64,000 bases of DNA from Annulohypoxylon bovei var. microspora (lineage: Eukaryota > Ascomycota > Sordariomycetes > Xylariales > Hypoxylaceae). The stretch covers positions 1 to 64,000 of the forward strand of contig MU405331.1 of assembly GCA_022836615.1 (NCBI GenBank), in the 5' to 3' direction. The notes under the pieces are model-generated. The model made no database searches, had not been told where the DNA came from, and saw nothing but the letters and a program-made list of their open reading frames with translations. The translations under genes were made by a program, and so were the position numbers. Shown here in pieces: positions 43,910-55,033 of this stretch (the first letter of the stretch is position 1; the number at the start of each line of letters is the position of its first letter).

Positions 43910-45121
43910 ATGGTTCTCGTCAAGGGCTTCGTGCTCGCAGGCCTTGCCGCCGTCGTTGCGGCTAAGTCTGCTGTCCTCGACCTCATCCCGTCCAACTTCG
44001 ACGATGTCGTCCTCAAGTCGGGCAAGCCTACTCTCGTCGAGTTCTTCGCCCCCTGGTGCGGGCATTGCAAGAACCTCGCTCCCGTGTACGAGGAGCTGGC
44101 TCAGGCTTTCGCTACTTCTAAGGATGTGCAGATTGCCAAAGTTGATGCTGATGCCGAGAAGGACTTGGGGAGGAAATTCGGAGTTCAGGGATTCCCTACT
44201 CTCAAGTGGTTCGACGGCAAGAGTGACAAGCCGACCGACTACTCCGGCGGCCGAGACCTAGAAAGCTTGACAAAGTTCATCACGGAGCAGAGCGGTGCTA
44301 AGGCCAAGAGAAAGCTAGAGATGCCCAGCCAGGTGGACATGCTGACGGACGCTACCTTCAAGGAGACCATCGGAGGTGACAAGAACGTGTTGGTCGCGTT
44401 CACCGCTCCTTGGTGTGGTCGTATGTTCTACTCACTATTCACTACCCACTACTCAGTCAACCGAGGTGATTACTAAATTTGCTAACATTTATCAGACTGC
44501 AAGTCTCTAGCTCCTATCTGGGAAACTCTCGCCGAGGACTTCATCAACGAGCCCAGCGTCGTTATCGCCAAGGTCGACGCCGAAGCCGACAACAGCAAGG
44601 CGACCGCCGGCGAGTACGGCGTTACCTCTTACCCGACTATCAAGTTCTTCCCTAAGGGCTCGACCGAACCCGAAGCCTACTCGGGCGGCCGGACCGAGAA
44701 GGACCTCGTCAGCTTCCTCAACGAGAAGGCCGGCACCCACCGCGTCCCCGGCGGCGGTCTCGACGCGACCGGCGGCACCATCGACGTCCTGAACCACATC
44801 GCTCTGAAGTACGCCGCCGGCACCGAGAAGCTGGCTGATCTCGCGGCCGAAGCTAAGAAGGTCGCCGCCGATCTGCACGAGGACGCGCAGTACAAGTACG
44901 CCCAGTACTACCTCAGGGTGTTCGACAAGCTGTCGCAGAACGAGGGCTACGTCGCTAAGGAGTCGGCCCGCCTAGACAAGATCATCAGGAAGGGTGGTCT
45001 GGCTCCCTCTAAGGTGGATGAGCTGCAGGCCAAGACCAACATCTTGAAGCAGTACACGCAGCAGGCCGCGGAGAAGATCGCGGAGGTCGTGGGCAAGGAC
45101 GAGGGCAAGGACGAGCTATAG
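43910..45121 (+). CDS. ERP38: ER protein disulfide isomerase, Erp38/TigA type
   Basis: Two exons, 43910..44420 and 44496..45121, give 1137 nt and 378 aa. A signal peptide (MVLVKGFVLAGLAAVVAA) is followed by two thioredoxin domains, each with a CGHC active site (FFAPWCGHCK at Cys50/53, FTAPWCGHCK at Cys169/172). An ERp29-like helical domain and the ER retrieval signal KDEL come last. It forms and rearranges disulfides of secretory proteins. The single intron falls inside the second active site, in the His codon of CGHC. All catalytic residues are intact. It is a probable unfolded-protein-response target by family, but I did not find a clear UPR element. Confidence 0.96.
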
Positions 45122-45358
45122 TATAACTCTTAGAGGAAAGCAAGAATTAGCCAGGTAGGCGTTTTGTAACGAGTAACGAAAAACGAGTCTCTTAATCTGA
45201 GCTACGTATGATGGTATCCGAGGTTGTCCATAGTCGCGGGGATCCGTTCGTCCTAAGCAGATCATTGCAATGAACCTATCAATCAATCCTTCCACAACGC
45301 CACGCAATGCCGTAATGTCGCAAATGATACCCCAGTCGTGTGTTCGTCTAGCACGCCC

Positions 45359-45743
45359 TTACTGCTGTTTCGAGGCTGCGTTGGACAGCTTTTCTTCGTT
45401 CGCCTGGAGCGCGGATTCGAGGCTGTCCAAGCGTCGCGTCATATCGTCCACTATCCACGTAAGTTAGTGTGTTAGGTAGGCCTGGAATGAAATACGAAGC
45501 GTTATCGCGCATAGATAGGGGTTGTGGTAATTACTCTTCGCGAAGATCTCGGATGATACAGTGGTGAACTTGTTGGATAGCGAATCTAGCAGCTCTTCAA
45601 CGACAGCGGTGAGTTCGTCCGAACCCTGCGTAATGTCAGTCGAGCTATGATCCTAGAGCATCCCGAGAGGGCGCTGCAACTAGGACGGACAATCTTACGT
45701 TACCCGTGTCCTTCTTAGGTTCGTCAGCTTTCTTGGACGACAT
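45359..45743 (-). CDS. HSBP1: Heat shock factor binding protein 1 homologue
   Basis: Three exons, complement(45359..45450, 45535..45625, 45699..45743), give 228 nt and 75 aa, the family length. After a short charged N-terminus (MSSKKADEPKKDTGN) comes the diagnostic coiled coil ELTAVVEELLDSLSNKF, TTVSSEIFAKMDDMTRRLDS and LESALQANEEKL. The heptads form the trimeric helix by which HSBP1 binds trimeric heat-shock factor and restrains it. Tail to tail with PDI (237 bp between stops) and divergent from the Dsc ligase gene. Each exon is under 95 nt. Confidence 0.9.
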
Positions 45744-46260
45744 TGCGCTGGACGGAGATAGGCTCGAGGTCGTGGAATTGATTAGGTGGTGAGAATAGAA
45801 ATGCGCTATGGCAGGCGAGGAATTTATGTATCTTCCAGAGCAAACGGTATGGTGATGGCACGGTTGTCAATTGCGCGGCGCGTACGAAGTAAATTGAATG
45901 TTTCTCTGGTTCCAAGGTTACGAGGCGATAGAACCTGGTAACACTTATCGATTACCTCCAGAGCTACCTGCTACCTACGCGGTTACCTGTTCGTAATGTG
46001 GCACGTGCGCTAAGTTGGGACGGGCGGAACGGGTAGGAGCTCCAACATTGAAAGGGAAGCTGCATAGAATCCATACCTTAGTAATAGTAAGCTACCTAGT
46101 ACCTGTTTCCGGATATTTCGTTCGTTCCATCTACAACGTCGGAACATTGAACCTTCACGAGGTACAGATTTCGAGTCCACTCTCTATTAGAGAAGATCTA
46201 CTAGAGGGTTCGGATACTATGTCACTTATCTAAACACGATGGAAATAATAATAAATTGCT
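45744..46260. promoter_or_regulatory. Bidirectional promoter of HSBP1 and the Dsc ligase gene
   Basis: 517 bp between divergent start codons at 45743 (-) and 46261 (+). The divergent arrangement is seen directly; I could not identify reliable factor sites. Confidence 0.6.
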
Positions 46261-48840
46261 ATGCCTCAGCCGCAAGATAACGCACGCGCCATCTTCCTCA
46301 TCCTCTTGATATTCTGGCTTGCCACAAGTCCGGACTCGGGCCCGGGCCTCATCGCGGGACCGTCCCTGATCAAGAATCGTCTCGTACGCCAGCGTTATGC
46401 GCTCGGTGTTCTAAACGGTACGCAATGGGGTGACTTCTCGCCACGCCTTGCCGGTGATCCGCCCGACGATCCTCCCGAAGACCAATCCGAATCTGAGACA
46501 GAGACAGAGACAGAGACAGGGACGGAGGCAGAGCCGGAGACCGAGCCAAAGTACAAGTACTTGAACTTGACAGGCTTTCGGAAAGAGGATAAATATGTTT
46601 GGGATGATCTTCAGCGATTTAAAGACAGGTGCGAGGAGTGGAGTACAAATGCCGTAGGGGTTCCCGAGGCTGCGGCGCCCGTGTGGCAGAATGCGACGGG
46701 AGTAGTCCGTGGCTGGTGGCAGAAGACGAACACGTCTTCGCCGAGATATCATTCGGGTTATAATCTAAGCGAGATCAGCCCGGGGGTTACGTGGGCCGGG
46801 TTGAACTCCGACTGGGGCAGAAATGCTACCGGCGCGGAGGGGAAGATTATGGTGCGTCTCGAGGATAACCAAGACGCTGCTACGGAACCGGAGGAGATAG
46901 ACAAGACGGTATTAGAGAAGGCGGTGGTCAAGGCCCGAGAAGTATCCGGGACGGTCACTATCGACGATGTCGGAGGCACCGGGAGCAGCTGGGAGATGCG
47001 GCTCCACGGCGTTCATTGGCCTCGTCAGGGGTCGATGCTTCTTACGACGACGAGCGAGAAGTTTGCCGGTATCTTCGGACTACCTCACCTGACTACGCGG
47101 CCAGACTTTTTTGAATCTAGTAAGGCACTGCTAAATAGAACCCTAGAGAAGGCGCTCGCGAGAAAGGAGCAGCATACCTTCACAGACCAGATCGACCCGT
47201 GGACGTCCACTTTAGATTCTCCGGGCGAGGCTTGGAACCCGACTCCGCACTGCGAGTATCTGATGTATATCCAAGTCCATCCTCCGGAGCAGGACGTATT
47301 AGGAGTGCAGCCCAGCCTTACAGGCCCAGAGAATGTCGCCAAGGCTATTCAAGATATCGAGGACGAGCTTCGTTTTCCTCAGGGTACGGGGCACCGAAGG
47401 GTACCGAGGCTTCAGATGTCGGCTGTCGTATTCTCTCCTGACTGTGCCTTCTTCCTCGAGACAAAAGGTCCCCCGGCGTTCGCGCCGGTTGACGGAAAGC
47501 ATATGGTTGGCGTGAAGCAGGAAATCTTCCTCCACAGCGTCAGCACGTTCCTTCTAGGTCTCGCGTTGGTCGTATTTGGACAGCTTCAGCTGCTTAAGTT
47601 ACAGATGAGGGAGACTTCTACGCCTTCGACCTTGGGTCGCGTGAGTTTCTACACTAGCTGCATGATGCTGCTCGCCGACGGTATGCTTTTTACTGGAGCA
47701 GCTGCCTGGAGCTTCTCGGCATCGACTACTCTGCTGCCTTCTCTTGCTATCACATGCGTATCCTTCCTCTCTATGGCCGTCGGGACATTTTTCCTCGCCG
47801 AAATTCACAAAGTACAAGAGCCCGAATGGCGACGCCAAGAACGAGAAAGAGAAAGGGAACGAGAGCGACAGAACACGTCTGCAAACACGACCCCTCCTCG
47901 TCAAACTCCCACATCTACCACCCCCCGTCCGCCGTCTCCCCCGATTATCATTCCGTCAGACCAAGATATAGATGCCGAAATTGCCGAGGTCGAGACCGAT
48001 ACCAACAACAACAACAACGCCACTCTTCCCGCCCCCGTCACCGCAACTACTCCCCCGAGCGCCCAAACCATCCGGACACAGCTAAGCAACATATTCGGAC
48101 GCCTGTTGTTCACCGGCATCAGCATCCTCTTCCTCAGCTTGGCGGCGGCGAGCTGGCGTCCCAGCTTCCGATCGGCGTACTTCGACATCCTGCTCTTCGC
48201 GTACCTGTCGCTCTGGTTCCCGCAGATCTACCGCAACATCTACCGCAACTGCCGGCGCGCCCTCTCGTGGCGCTTCGTCGTCGGCCAGTCCGTCCTGCGC
48301 CTGCTGCCCGTCGCCTACTTCTACGTCGTGCCCAACAACTTCGCCTTCGCCGAACCCGACCTCACCGCCTTCGCCGTCCTCGCCGGCTGGCTGTGGCTGC
48401 AGATCTGGATCTTGCTAGCCCAGAGCATCCTCGGGCCGAGGTTCGGAGTCCCCAGGGGCTGGATGCCGGAGGCCTGGGAGTATCACCCCGTGCTGCGCGA
48501 GGATAACATCGAGGCCGGCAGCCTGCCGATCGGGCTCGTGTCCGCGCCGACCAGCCCGACATCGCCGGACCGCGCGCGCGCTAGCGAGGATAGGGATAAG
48601 GACAAGAGGAGGACGAATACGCATCTCATAGATTGCGCGATCTGCAGGGAGGTGCTGGAGGTTCCTGTCATCAAGGCCGGGTTCGACGATCCGACGGCCG
48701 GGGGCGTGGCCGGCGTGTTCGCCAGGAGGATGTACATGGTTACGCCGTGTAGGCATATCTTTCACAGCGAGTGTCTGGAGGGCTGGATGCGGTTTCGTCT
48801 GCAGTGCCCGATCTGTAGGGAGGAGTTGCCGCCGTTGTAG
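46261..48840 (+). CDS. dscA: Dsc/Tul1-type Golgi RING E3 ubiquitin ligase
   Basis: One uninterrupted exon, 859 aa. An N-terminal hydrophobic segment (AIFLILLIFWLA) precedes a lumenal region of about 370 residues. Several membrane helices follow, interrupted by a cytosolic, Pro/Thr-rich loop (about 515-600), then a second helix cluster with FPQIYRNIYRNCRRALSWRF. A C-terminal RING finger occupies 792-859, with the pattern C-x2-C, C-x-H-x2-H-x2-C, C-x2-C (CAICRE, TPCRHIFHSECLEGW, CPICRE). This architecture is that of Tul1 in yeast and Dsc1/DscA in fission yeast and Aspergillus, the catalytic subunit of the Dsc complex needed for SREBP activation, hypoxia response and Golgi membrane-protein quality control. 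An ET-rich repeat lies at about residues 78-96. Other Dsc subunits are not in this window. Confidence 0.95.
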   Translation: MPQPQDNARAIFLILLIFWLATSPDSGPGLIAGPSLIKNRLVRQRYALGVLNGTQWGDFSPRLAGDPPDDPPEDQSESETETETETGTEAEPETEPKYKYLNLTGFRKEDKYVWDDLQRFKDRCEEWSTNAVGVPEAAAPVWQNATGVVRGWWQKTNTSSPRYHSGYNLSEISPGVTWAGLNSDWGRNATGAEGKIMVRLEDNQDAATEPEEIDKTVLEKAVVKAREVSGTVTIDDVGGTGSSWEMRLHGVHWPRQGSMLLTTTSEKFAGIFGLPHLTTRPDFFESSKALLNRTLEKALARKEQHTFTDQIDPWTSTLDSPGEAWNPTPHCEYLMYIQVHPPEQDVLGVQPSLTGPENVAKAIQDIEDELRFPQGTGHRRVPRLQMSAVVFSPDCAFFLETKGPPAFAPVDGKHMVGVKQEIFLHSVSTFLLGLALVVFGQLQLLKLQMRETSTPSTLGRVSFYTSCMMLLADGMLFTGAAAWSFSASTTLLPSLAITCVSFLSMAVGTFFLAEIHKVQEPEWRRQERERERERERQNTSANTTPPRQTPTSTTPRPPSPPIIIPSDQDIDAEIAEVETDTNNNNNATLPAPVTATTPPSAQTIRTQLSNIFGRLLFTGISILFLSLAAASWRPSFRSAYFDILLFAYLSLWFPQIYRNIYRNCRRALSWRFVVGQSVLRLLPVAYFYVVPNNFAFAEPDLTAFAVLAGWLWLQIWILLAQSILGPRFGVPRGWMPEAWEYHPVLREDNIEAGSLPIGLVSAPTSPTSPDRARASEDRDKDKRRTNTHLIDCAICREVLEVPVIKAGFDDPTAGGVAGVFARRMYMVTPCRHIFHSECLEGWMRFRLQCPICREELPPL

Positions 48841-49412
48841 ATATGTGAGGATGTAGGAAAGCAAGGAGGGTATGTTAGAAAATGTAGATTTAGGAGCGAG
48901 TTTGATTTAGGAATAGGGATTGGGCATGTGAATAGGTAGTATATTCTGTTCATGTCGAACTTCCAATTCCAATGCTAATATTATTGACATGTGCTCAGTT
49001 CCATTTGGTGACATTACAGTGTGAATGGGTTTGGGCTACTTGGATTTCAACGAGATCTCAACGTGTATATATAATTGATCTCGACAGTGTATATTTTAGC
49101 AATAGAGTGTCGATATCATAAGGCACCCTTAGTGTGGTCACAATTTATACTGTTAATACGTAGTGCTTCCAAAATCCATCGTGGAATTAGACTGTTCGAA
49201 GAAGCCTGGTTGGTACCTAGATACCTAGGATCATTGTTGATTTAAACCACACTTTATCTTGTGGATTGAATATTATCATGATATTAGGTAGGTAGGTTAG
49301 GCCACAGTTAATCGGTTCCAAACAGTTCTTCAAAACAATTCAAGTCACTATGTAGATGTCTGAATAGATACATTGGTCCTTATGATGAAAGGGAAGTAAA
49401 AAATAGTGATTG
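48841..49412. other. Start of the gene-poor region
   Basis: No gene seen. It includes a TAGGTAGGTAGG motif near 49285 and AT-rich unique DNA. Confidence 0.4.
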
Positions 49413-49655
49413 AAAAAAAAAAAGTTGATCTGGCCATCTAGGGAATCGAACCCCAGGGCCTAACGATACTGTATAACAATATTCTATAAGGATGCTTAAT
49501 AATGATACTCATATAGGTATAGTGAACAATATTAATCGCTAAGCCGTCCCAACACGGCCTGGCCACTTAGCTCATTTCTGAGTTATTTCGTTCTTCTTAA
49601 TACCCCTTAGGACTATTTATATTTATATGTCTTCTTTCGTAGCCCACTCTGATAG
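49413..49655 (-). mobile_element. Dispersed tRNA-like repeat, copy 1 (C-to-T altered)
   Basis: Read on the minus strand, this matches 63301-63537 closely. A leader with a TATAAATATAAAT block and AAGGGGTATTAAGAAG is followed by a segment running from GGCCGTGTTGGGACGGCTTA to GATGGCC. The segment has a pol III B-box (GGTTCGATTCC), a TGGGG/CCCTA T-stem and partially pairing acceptor ends, then a long T run that could end pol III transcription. Within the best block this copy differs from copy 2 mainly by C-to-T changes (for example TATCG to TATTG and CCCCA to CCCTA), as RIP or CpG decay would produce. Confidence 0.7.
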
Positions 49656-52600
49656 GCCAGGAGGGTAGAAAGGTATAGGTTAGATGCCTGAGTCTAGTAG
49701 AGGCGTGGCGCTTTTAAGGTTCCACTGTCTACAGCTATGGCTTGCTGGACTGTGGCCTATCTAAGAGATGGGCGTAGGTGGCTTAATTCTTCTTCATCGA
49801 CGTTGATACCATGGGCTAGCTGTCGACTAGGCAAACCTAGGGGGTTTCTATCATTCATAATCAGTGAGATACTAACACAAATTCTCTTGGAAGGGTATAT
49901 GGGCAGTGAGGTTTAGACTAGATACCTGGTACGGAGGCTAGATATTGATTCTTACCCCATGTAAAAGCCAGTCCGTTTAGTCTTAGATGAAATAATCATG
50001 TGATGAACTAAATATACCTAGGTAGATATACGAGAAAACGACGATTCGAGTTGTCTTGTGATGTGAACGTAGTAAAAGGGGGGATACGTTAGGTCCCAGA
50101 GGTTGTGTACTAAATCTTGAGGAGCAACATGAATCTTTCACCTACCTTGATGCATAACCTCTGATCGAACTGAAGACTCACACAAGTAACCCACACAAGT
50201 AATCCACGTAAGTAATCCACGCAAGTAATCCACGCAAGTAATCCACACAAGTAACATCCCGGGCCCCGCACATCACCGGAACGGCAATAGACCGGGCTCG
50301 GAGCACGAATACCTCAAGCCAAAACCCGGCAGCCTCCACACGGCGCAGCGTCATAACTCGGGCCTTCTCTTGGCCAAGACCAGACATCTCTAGATCGTTC
50401 CTGCAATCTCTCCCCATAGCCACGTGCCCTAGCAGCCTGTGTCCCTGGCAGAGTCCATACCTGGCATAAATCCTTCTCGATAAGAACATCGTATTATGGA
50501 TTTGGGAGCAGCTATACCGGACAAGGACAGTTGAAACGGGCAGGGGAGAGGCATAGCCATGCTCAAGGCATAAGGAGCAAGGGATATTTACGTATGCCGT
50601 ACTACGTAAACCCCGACCAGCATCCGTGCGTGACGACGTCTGTTCGTCCCGGGTTTCGGATAGCCTCGCTGCCTCGTGCGCGAGAGAGGACGTTATGTTG
50701 CATCGTGTCTGTTCGCAAGGCCGTTCCACTATACCATGTACGTTATCCGTCCCGGCTGGGTGGCCGCTAGGTAGCTACTGTATGTGCATACCTACATAGG
50801 CATATGTAAGTAATATACGCCATTGTAAATACCACATCGTAACGCACGGCTCAGTTTTTGAGACTGATCTTCGTGGGGGATTGGTAAGGTTTATTGTTAG
50901 GAATGTTGATAGTCGTATTGATTTGCTTAGACTTACTTAGCCACCTCTATCTGCTCTATGTATCCGACATAAGTACTATATCCGCTCTAAATTAGAATTT
51001 ATTAGCTATGAGATGATAAGTCGTGAAGGCGTCTGAGATTGATTGCTGATATTGATTGCTGAGCTTCGAGGTGTATGACAAGACAAGACAGGCGCTAAAG
51101 GATCGCATGTGAATCGACGTCGACGTCAAGATTCGTTTCGACGAGTTACACCGTTAGACATTCGAATGCTGCGCAGCATGTAACTACCTACAACAATTAA
51201 CTCGGTGTCACTTGTAACTGTAACTTGTAGCTTTAATTCCAGTTAATCGTACAATTTTCAGCTCGACCCTGCTACATACATACCTACCTACATGTATGTA
51301 AGTGGTAAGGTTCGTCGTTACCAAGAATTAAGCTCTGCGCTGCCGTTTGATATCCAGTCCGTCCTCCGTTTCATCAGGGGTGCCCCGCCGTATAGAAGCT
51401 CGGGCGTGATAAAGCTTAAATCAGTAATTAAGCCCCTTGTCTTGTCCAACGTTATCCGCTATCTCTACAGTGATGTAACTCCCTACCACATAACTTCCTA
51501 GCCTAACTCCCTAGTTTAGTATCGAAATTGGATCGGATTGTTTCCTCCACACACGTCCTCGCATAATCGTGCCTAGTTAGCTACGCCTGATATAACCCTT
51601 AAACCCGCGTGTTAAGATCTCGGGAAGGGCCAGGGCGGCGAACGCATTGGCGATTCGGATCGCCTAAACTCGATTTGGGGTCCTACAGCAGGCTAAGCAC
51701 CTAAACCGAGCACCTCTTATGGATGGCGTCTTGTCTTGTCTACTACGTATGTATGTAGTCTTGTCTTATGTGAATCGAGTTAAGGACCCGAACGAACTAG
51801 ACCCCAAATTCTTTCGTGCATGCCGCGGGCGTCAACGCTCAGGGTTCGACCACTTTTCGGGCTCGTGATTCGCTGGCCGTCGTGGGAGGGCAGCCACATC
51901 GGGGGGTTTTTGCTACGTCAGGAGAATTCTGCCCCTTGCGTTGTCGAGATGTCGTGTCAGGGTCGCGCATTACATACTTACGAAGCACGGCAGTAAAGAG
52001 TAGTAGCGACGGTCTTTATGGCCTCTAGCGGCGTATGCCTCGTCGCAGCGATGCGACTTTGCAGTTCGTTAGACGTTGGGTCTTGACGACTCTTCACCGC
52101 GGCCTCTAAGCGACCGGGCGGCCAGGTAAGCTGTGCGTAAGACTGCGAACGTTACCTGTTATCTAGATGGGTAGAGGTTCCAAGGTTATGGGTAGAGGTT
52201 AGAGGGAATATCTAGGCGTGCGATAAGTCTCCGACGACCTGGCGGTCAAGCTCTGACAGGCTATACTCGTTTACTAGTTGCCTCTCGCGGGCGGCGCATC
52301 TCGATATAGCCAAGCTCGCATCCGAGAATGAGTCGAGTCGAATCGAGCCCACACACCCTTTATACTCTACGTACGTCGTGATGCGCGCGGCCGTCGAATC
52401 AGCGCCGGCCCCCCACCCAGCGAACGTCGAGGTGGGAGGCCGTCGCCGTCACGCGATTGGTCGGTTGGTCTATGCCCTCATTAATATACGCCCTCAGATA
52501 GAGCTTTGCCTCATAAACCGCTCGGTGGCTATATTCCGAGGGTGGCGCATTGCCCATCGGACGGTATGTCGTAGGTGTGCATTCGCCTGGACGGGATGGT

Positions 52601-53842
52601 ATATGATTGCGTAGCGTATAGCATTACATAGCAGGTTGTAAGACGGCAATAGCCTGTTGGTGTTGATTACTAGCAAGCGACGGGTTTGCCACGCTCGGCA
52701 CTGCAGTAGATCGCTGACGTGAATATACCAGTATACTTGCTTCTTTGAGATTTCTAGAATAATTTTTTCTCTCTCCCTGTCTCTCCCTGTTTCTCGCTGG
52801 CAGACTGGATCAAAAGACCCCTACCAACTAGGGCAGGCTGGGCAGAGTAGCGAAAACCAAGGTCCTGAATACGATTGAGTGCATAGCCTGCGCAAGTCAA
52901 GTTCTGAGCTGGCTGGGGTGCGGGACGCGCGAGCTGTGATAGGTTGCGCAGCGCTCTTGGTCTTGTTCCTTGCATGTGTGTCTAGCCAGTACGTGCTGTA
53001 CATGCTGTACGTGTAAAATGAAATACATAAATCTTGTGGCGGGAATGGTATCGCGGTGCGCTCCAGTCCTGCTTAGGACCGCCCGCTATCGGTAGCGAGG
53101 AGAAAAAATTCTGGAGGATCGGCGAGGCGCTATTGTACATAGAGGGCGATAATCGCGATTGGAGATGCGGTGAGTCCAACCCAGCAGCCCAGAGCCCAGC
53201 TGCCCAGGTATGAAACTCGCCGTGTTGAGGAAAAAATAATAATCAAGATACGACGGCAGGACGGTATCGCTGAAGTTTCGTTTCGCCAATCATAGACATG
53301 GGATGCATGCTATAGTGAAACATTTATCAACTCCCAAGCCCAACTTCAGACGAAACGAACTTCTTACCAAGCCGGAACTAGAAACGCCCCTGTCACACCT
53401 TAAGTCTTCATATTTTCAGCACACTTTTAGCCGACGCGATGAGAAAACCAACCAAAAAAACTTAGTGAGTGAAATGAAGAAAAGTCATATCGTGGTATCA
53501 TTCATGATGAGCCATGCTCGCTATGGTAGTATCAATAGACGTCAGCTATTTGCTGCTAGCCTCCCAGCCTCCTATAATCTATAGGTTATAACCTATACCC
53601 GTACCCATGCCCATACCCAGCGGCCGTGACTCGTCGACAGTTTTTGCCCAAGGTATCATTATTCACCTCTCCCGCCAAAATTTACCAAGTATCCGTGTGT
53701 GCAGTATTAGCCATGCGCCGTAGACCCCAACTCCGTAATGTGCTTGTAACGCCTCTTCCCAGATATCATGCCGTGCCCCTTGATTGACAATAATGAGAAG
53801 TGATGAAGTGATGAAATGATGAAATGTGAGGGGTGTAGTTGT
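49656..53842. other. 4.2 kb gene desert
   Basis: I find no supportable gene. It holds weak homology flanking the tRNA-like repeat (to about 49710), a 14-bp tandem repeat at 50183-50254, CCTA/TAGG and CATA motifs (51278-51300) and a GC-rich patch at 52380-52465. A 183-codon minus-strand frame (50178-50729) reads partly through the tandem repeat and has no domain. Confidence 0.5.
50183..50254. repeat. 14-bp tandem repeat, AAGTAAYCCACRCA
   Basis: About five successive units of AAGTAATCCACGCA/AAGTAACCCACACA. Unit changes are again mostly C/T and G/A transitions. Confidence 0.9.
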
Positions 53843-55033
53843 TTATGACTTGATCCGTAAACTTCGCCGCCGGCTTATGCTTAGACTACTTAGTAAGCCC
53901 CTTTTCGCCGAGGCGGGACCCGCTGATACAGTTTGTGAAGGTTGTAGAGGCTGTAGAGGCTGCAGAGGTTGCGTAGGAGGTTGCTTGGTGAGCAGTCTCG
54001 GCAGCGAATCCCTCCGGCTAGACCTGAAAGAGTCGTTGGTAATTGCTGATACCTGAGGTGGCATGGTAACAGCCGACACCACTCGAGGCCTCCTAGGTAG
54101 CTGCTGTTCCTGGTCCTCTTCAGATGTCCGCGACGAGTTCAAGCTTAGAAGATCGGTAGTTGAAGCAGATCCGAGTGGCCAGCTAAAACTATCCCTAGAG
54201 GCGGCGTCTTTCAAGTTAGGACGGCTGCGCTTCCGGACCAGGCTTAGCGACTTCTGGAATCTGTGGAATGCTGCTGTCGGGGTCTTCGGGCGAGAGCTAG
54301 GGGTAGGACTAGCCGGTGCCGGTCCCCTCGAGATCGTCTCTAGTCTGTAGTTCTTCGTGGCGAAGGGATCTTCGCTGAGGAATGACGGGTTGTCCTTAGG
54401 TAGATCTATGGTAGATGCGAGGCTGCTCTTTCGAGGCGGGTGCTCGGGTCGACCCGCGAACAGGTCTGGTCGGATCGAAGAGGGTATTATCGATCGAGGT
54501 CTCCGTATCGGAGAGACTGATCTTCTGCCGCTCGCCAGGTCCACGACGCAGGGTCTTCCGATAAATATCACCGATACTGCCCTCGCGCTTTCTTCGTGGC
54601 TCCCTCGCCGCTGCGGCGATTTCTCGGACCCGCTGCTGTTCAGCTCGGAGTCGGAGTCGTAGTCGGAGAAGTCGTCCGCAGAAGACGAGGCGTCTTCTTC
54701 CGAGGAGAGGTAGACGTCGTGCGGGTCGCTGAGCGATTCGGTGATCGAGTTGCGCTTCAGGTTGTCCAAGAACCTCGATACCCTGAGAGCGCTCTTCTCC
54801 GGCAGCTTCGGCGTCTCGATAGTAACCTCTTTGGCATCCATCACCGTGGCTTCTTCGACCACGCACGGCTCGTCCGTGTCGGTGTATACGTCGGTCAGGT
54901 CTTCTTCGCAGGTCGAGTATGATGCGAAGCTGTGCCTGGCCTTCTCTCGAGATTCCTTGCTGGCTATTCTGGAAGCCGCCGACTTTCGGGTCTCCTCCGC
55001 CCCGTTTAATAGTCGGGACTGTTCTAGAGACAT
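53843..55033 (-). CDS. Ser/Arg-rich, largely disordered protein, unknown function
   Basis: A single exon of 396 aa from ATG 55033 (MSLEQSRLLNGAEETRK); the open frame extends upstream but has no earlier ATG. Composition is dominated by Ser, Arg, Pro and acidic residues, with an EDASSSADDFSDYDSDSE patch (about 110-130), a short hydrophobic block ARAVSVIFIGRPCVVDL near 145-165, SP/TP sites, a QPLQPLQPLQP repeat and a basic end (SISRRRSLRIKS). This looks like a heavily phosphorylated cytoplasmic or nuclear protein. I do not recognise a family. Codon use and GC content match the window's real genes, which supports it as coding. Confidence 0.75.
   Translation of the reverse strand: MSLEQSRLLNGAEETRKSAASRIASKESREKARHSFASYSTCEEDLTDVYTDTDEPCVVEEATVMDAKEVTIETPKLPEKSALRVSRFLDNLKRNSITESLSDPHDVYLSSEEDASSSADDFSDYDSDSELNSSGSEKSPQRRGSHEESARAVSVIFIGRPCVVDLASGRRSVSPIRRPRSIIPSSIRPDLFAGRPEHPPRKSSLASTIDLPKDNPSFLSEDPFATKNYRLETISRGPAPASPTPSSRPKTPTAAFHRFQKSLSLVRKRSRPNLKDAASRDSFSWPLGSASTTDLLSLNSSRTSEEDQEQQLPRRPRVVSAVTMPPQVSAITNDSFRSSRRDSLPRLLTKQPPTQPLQPLQPLQPSQTVSAGPASAKRGLLSSLSISRRRSLRIKS

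Noticed and set aside
50178..50729. 183-codon minus-strand ORF
   Set aside because: It runs through a 14-bp tandem repeat and ends in repeat-derived residues; no recognisable family.
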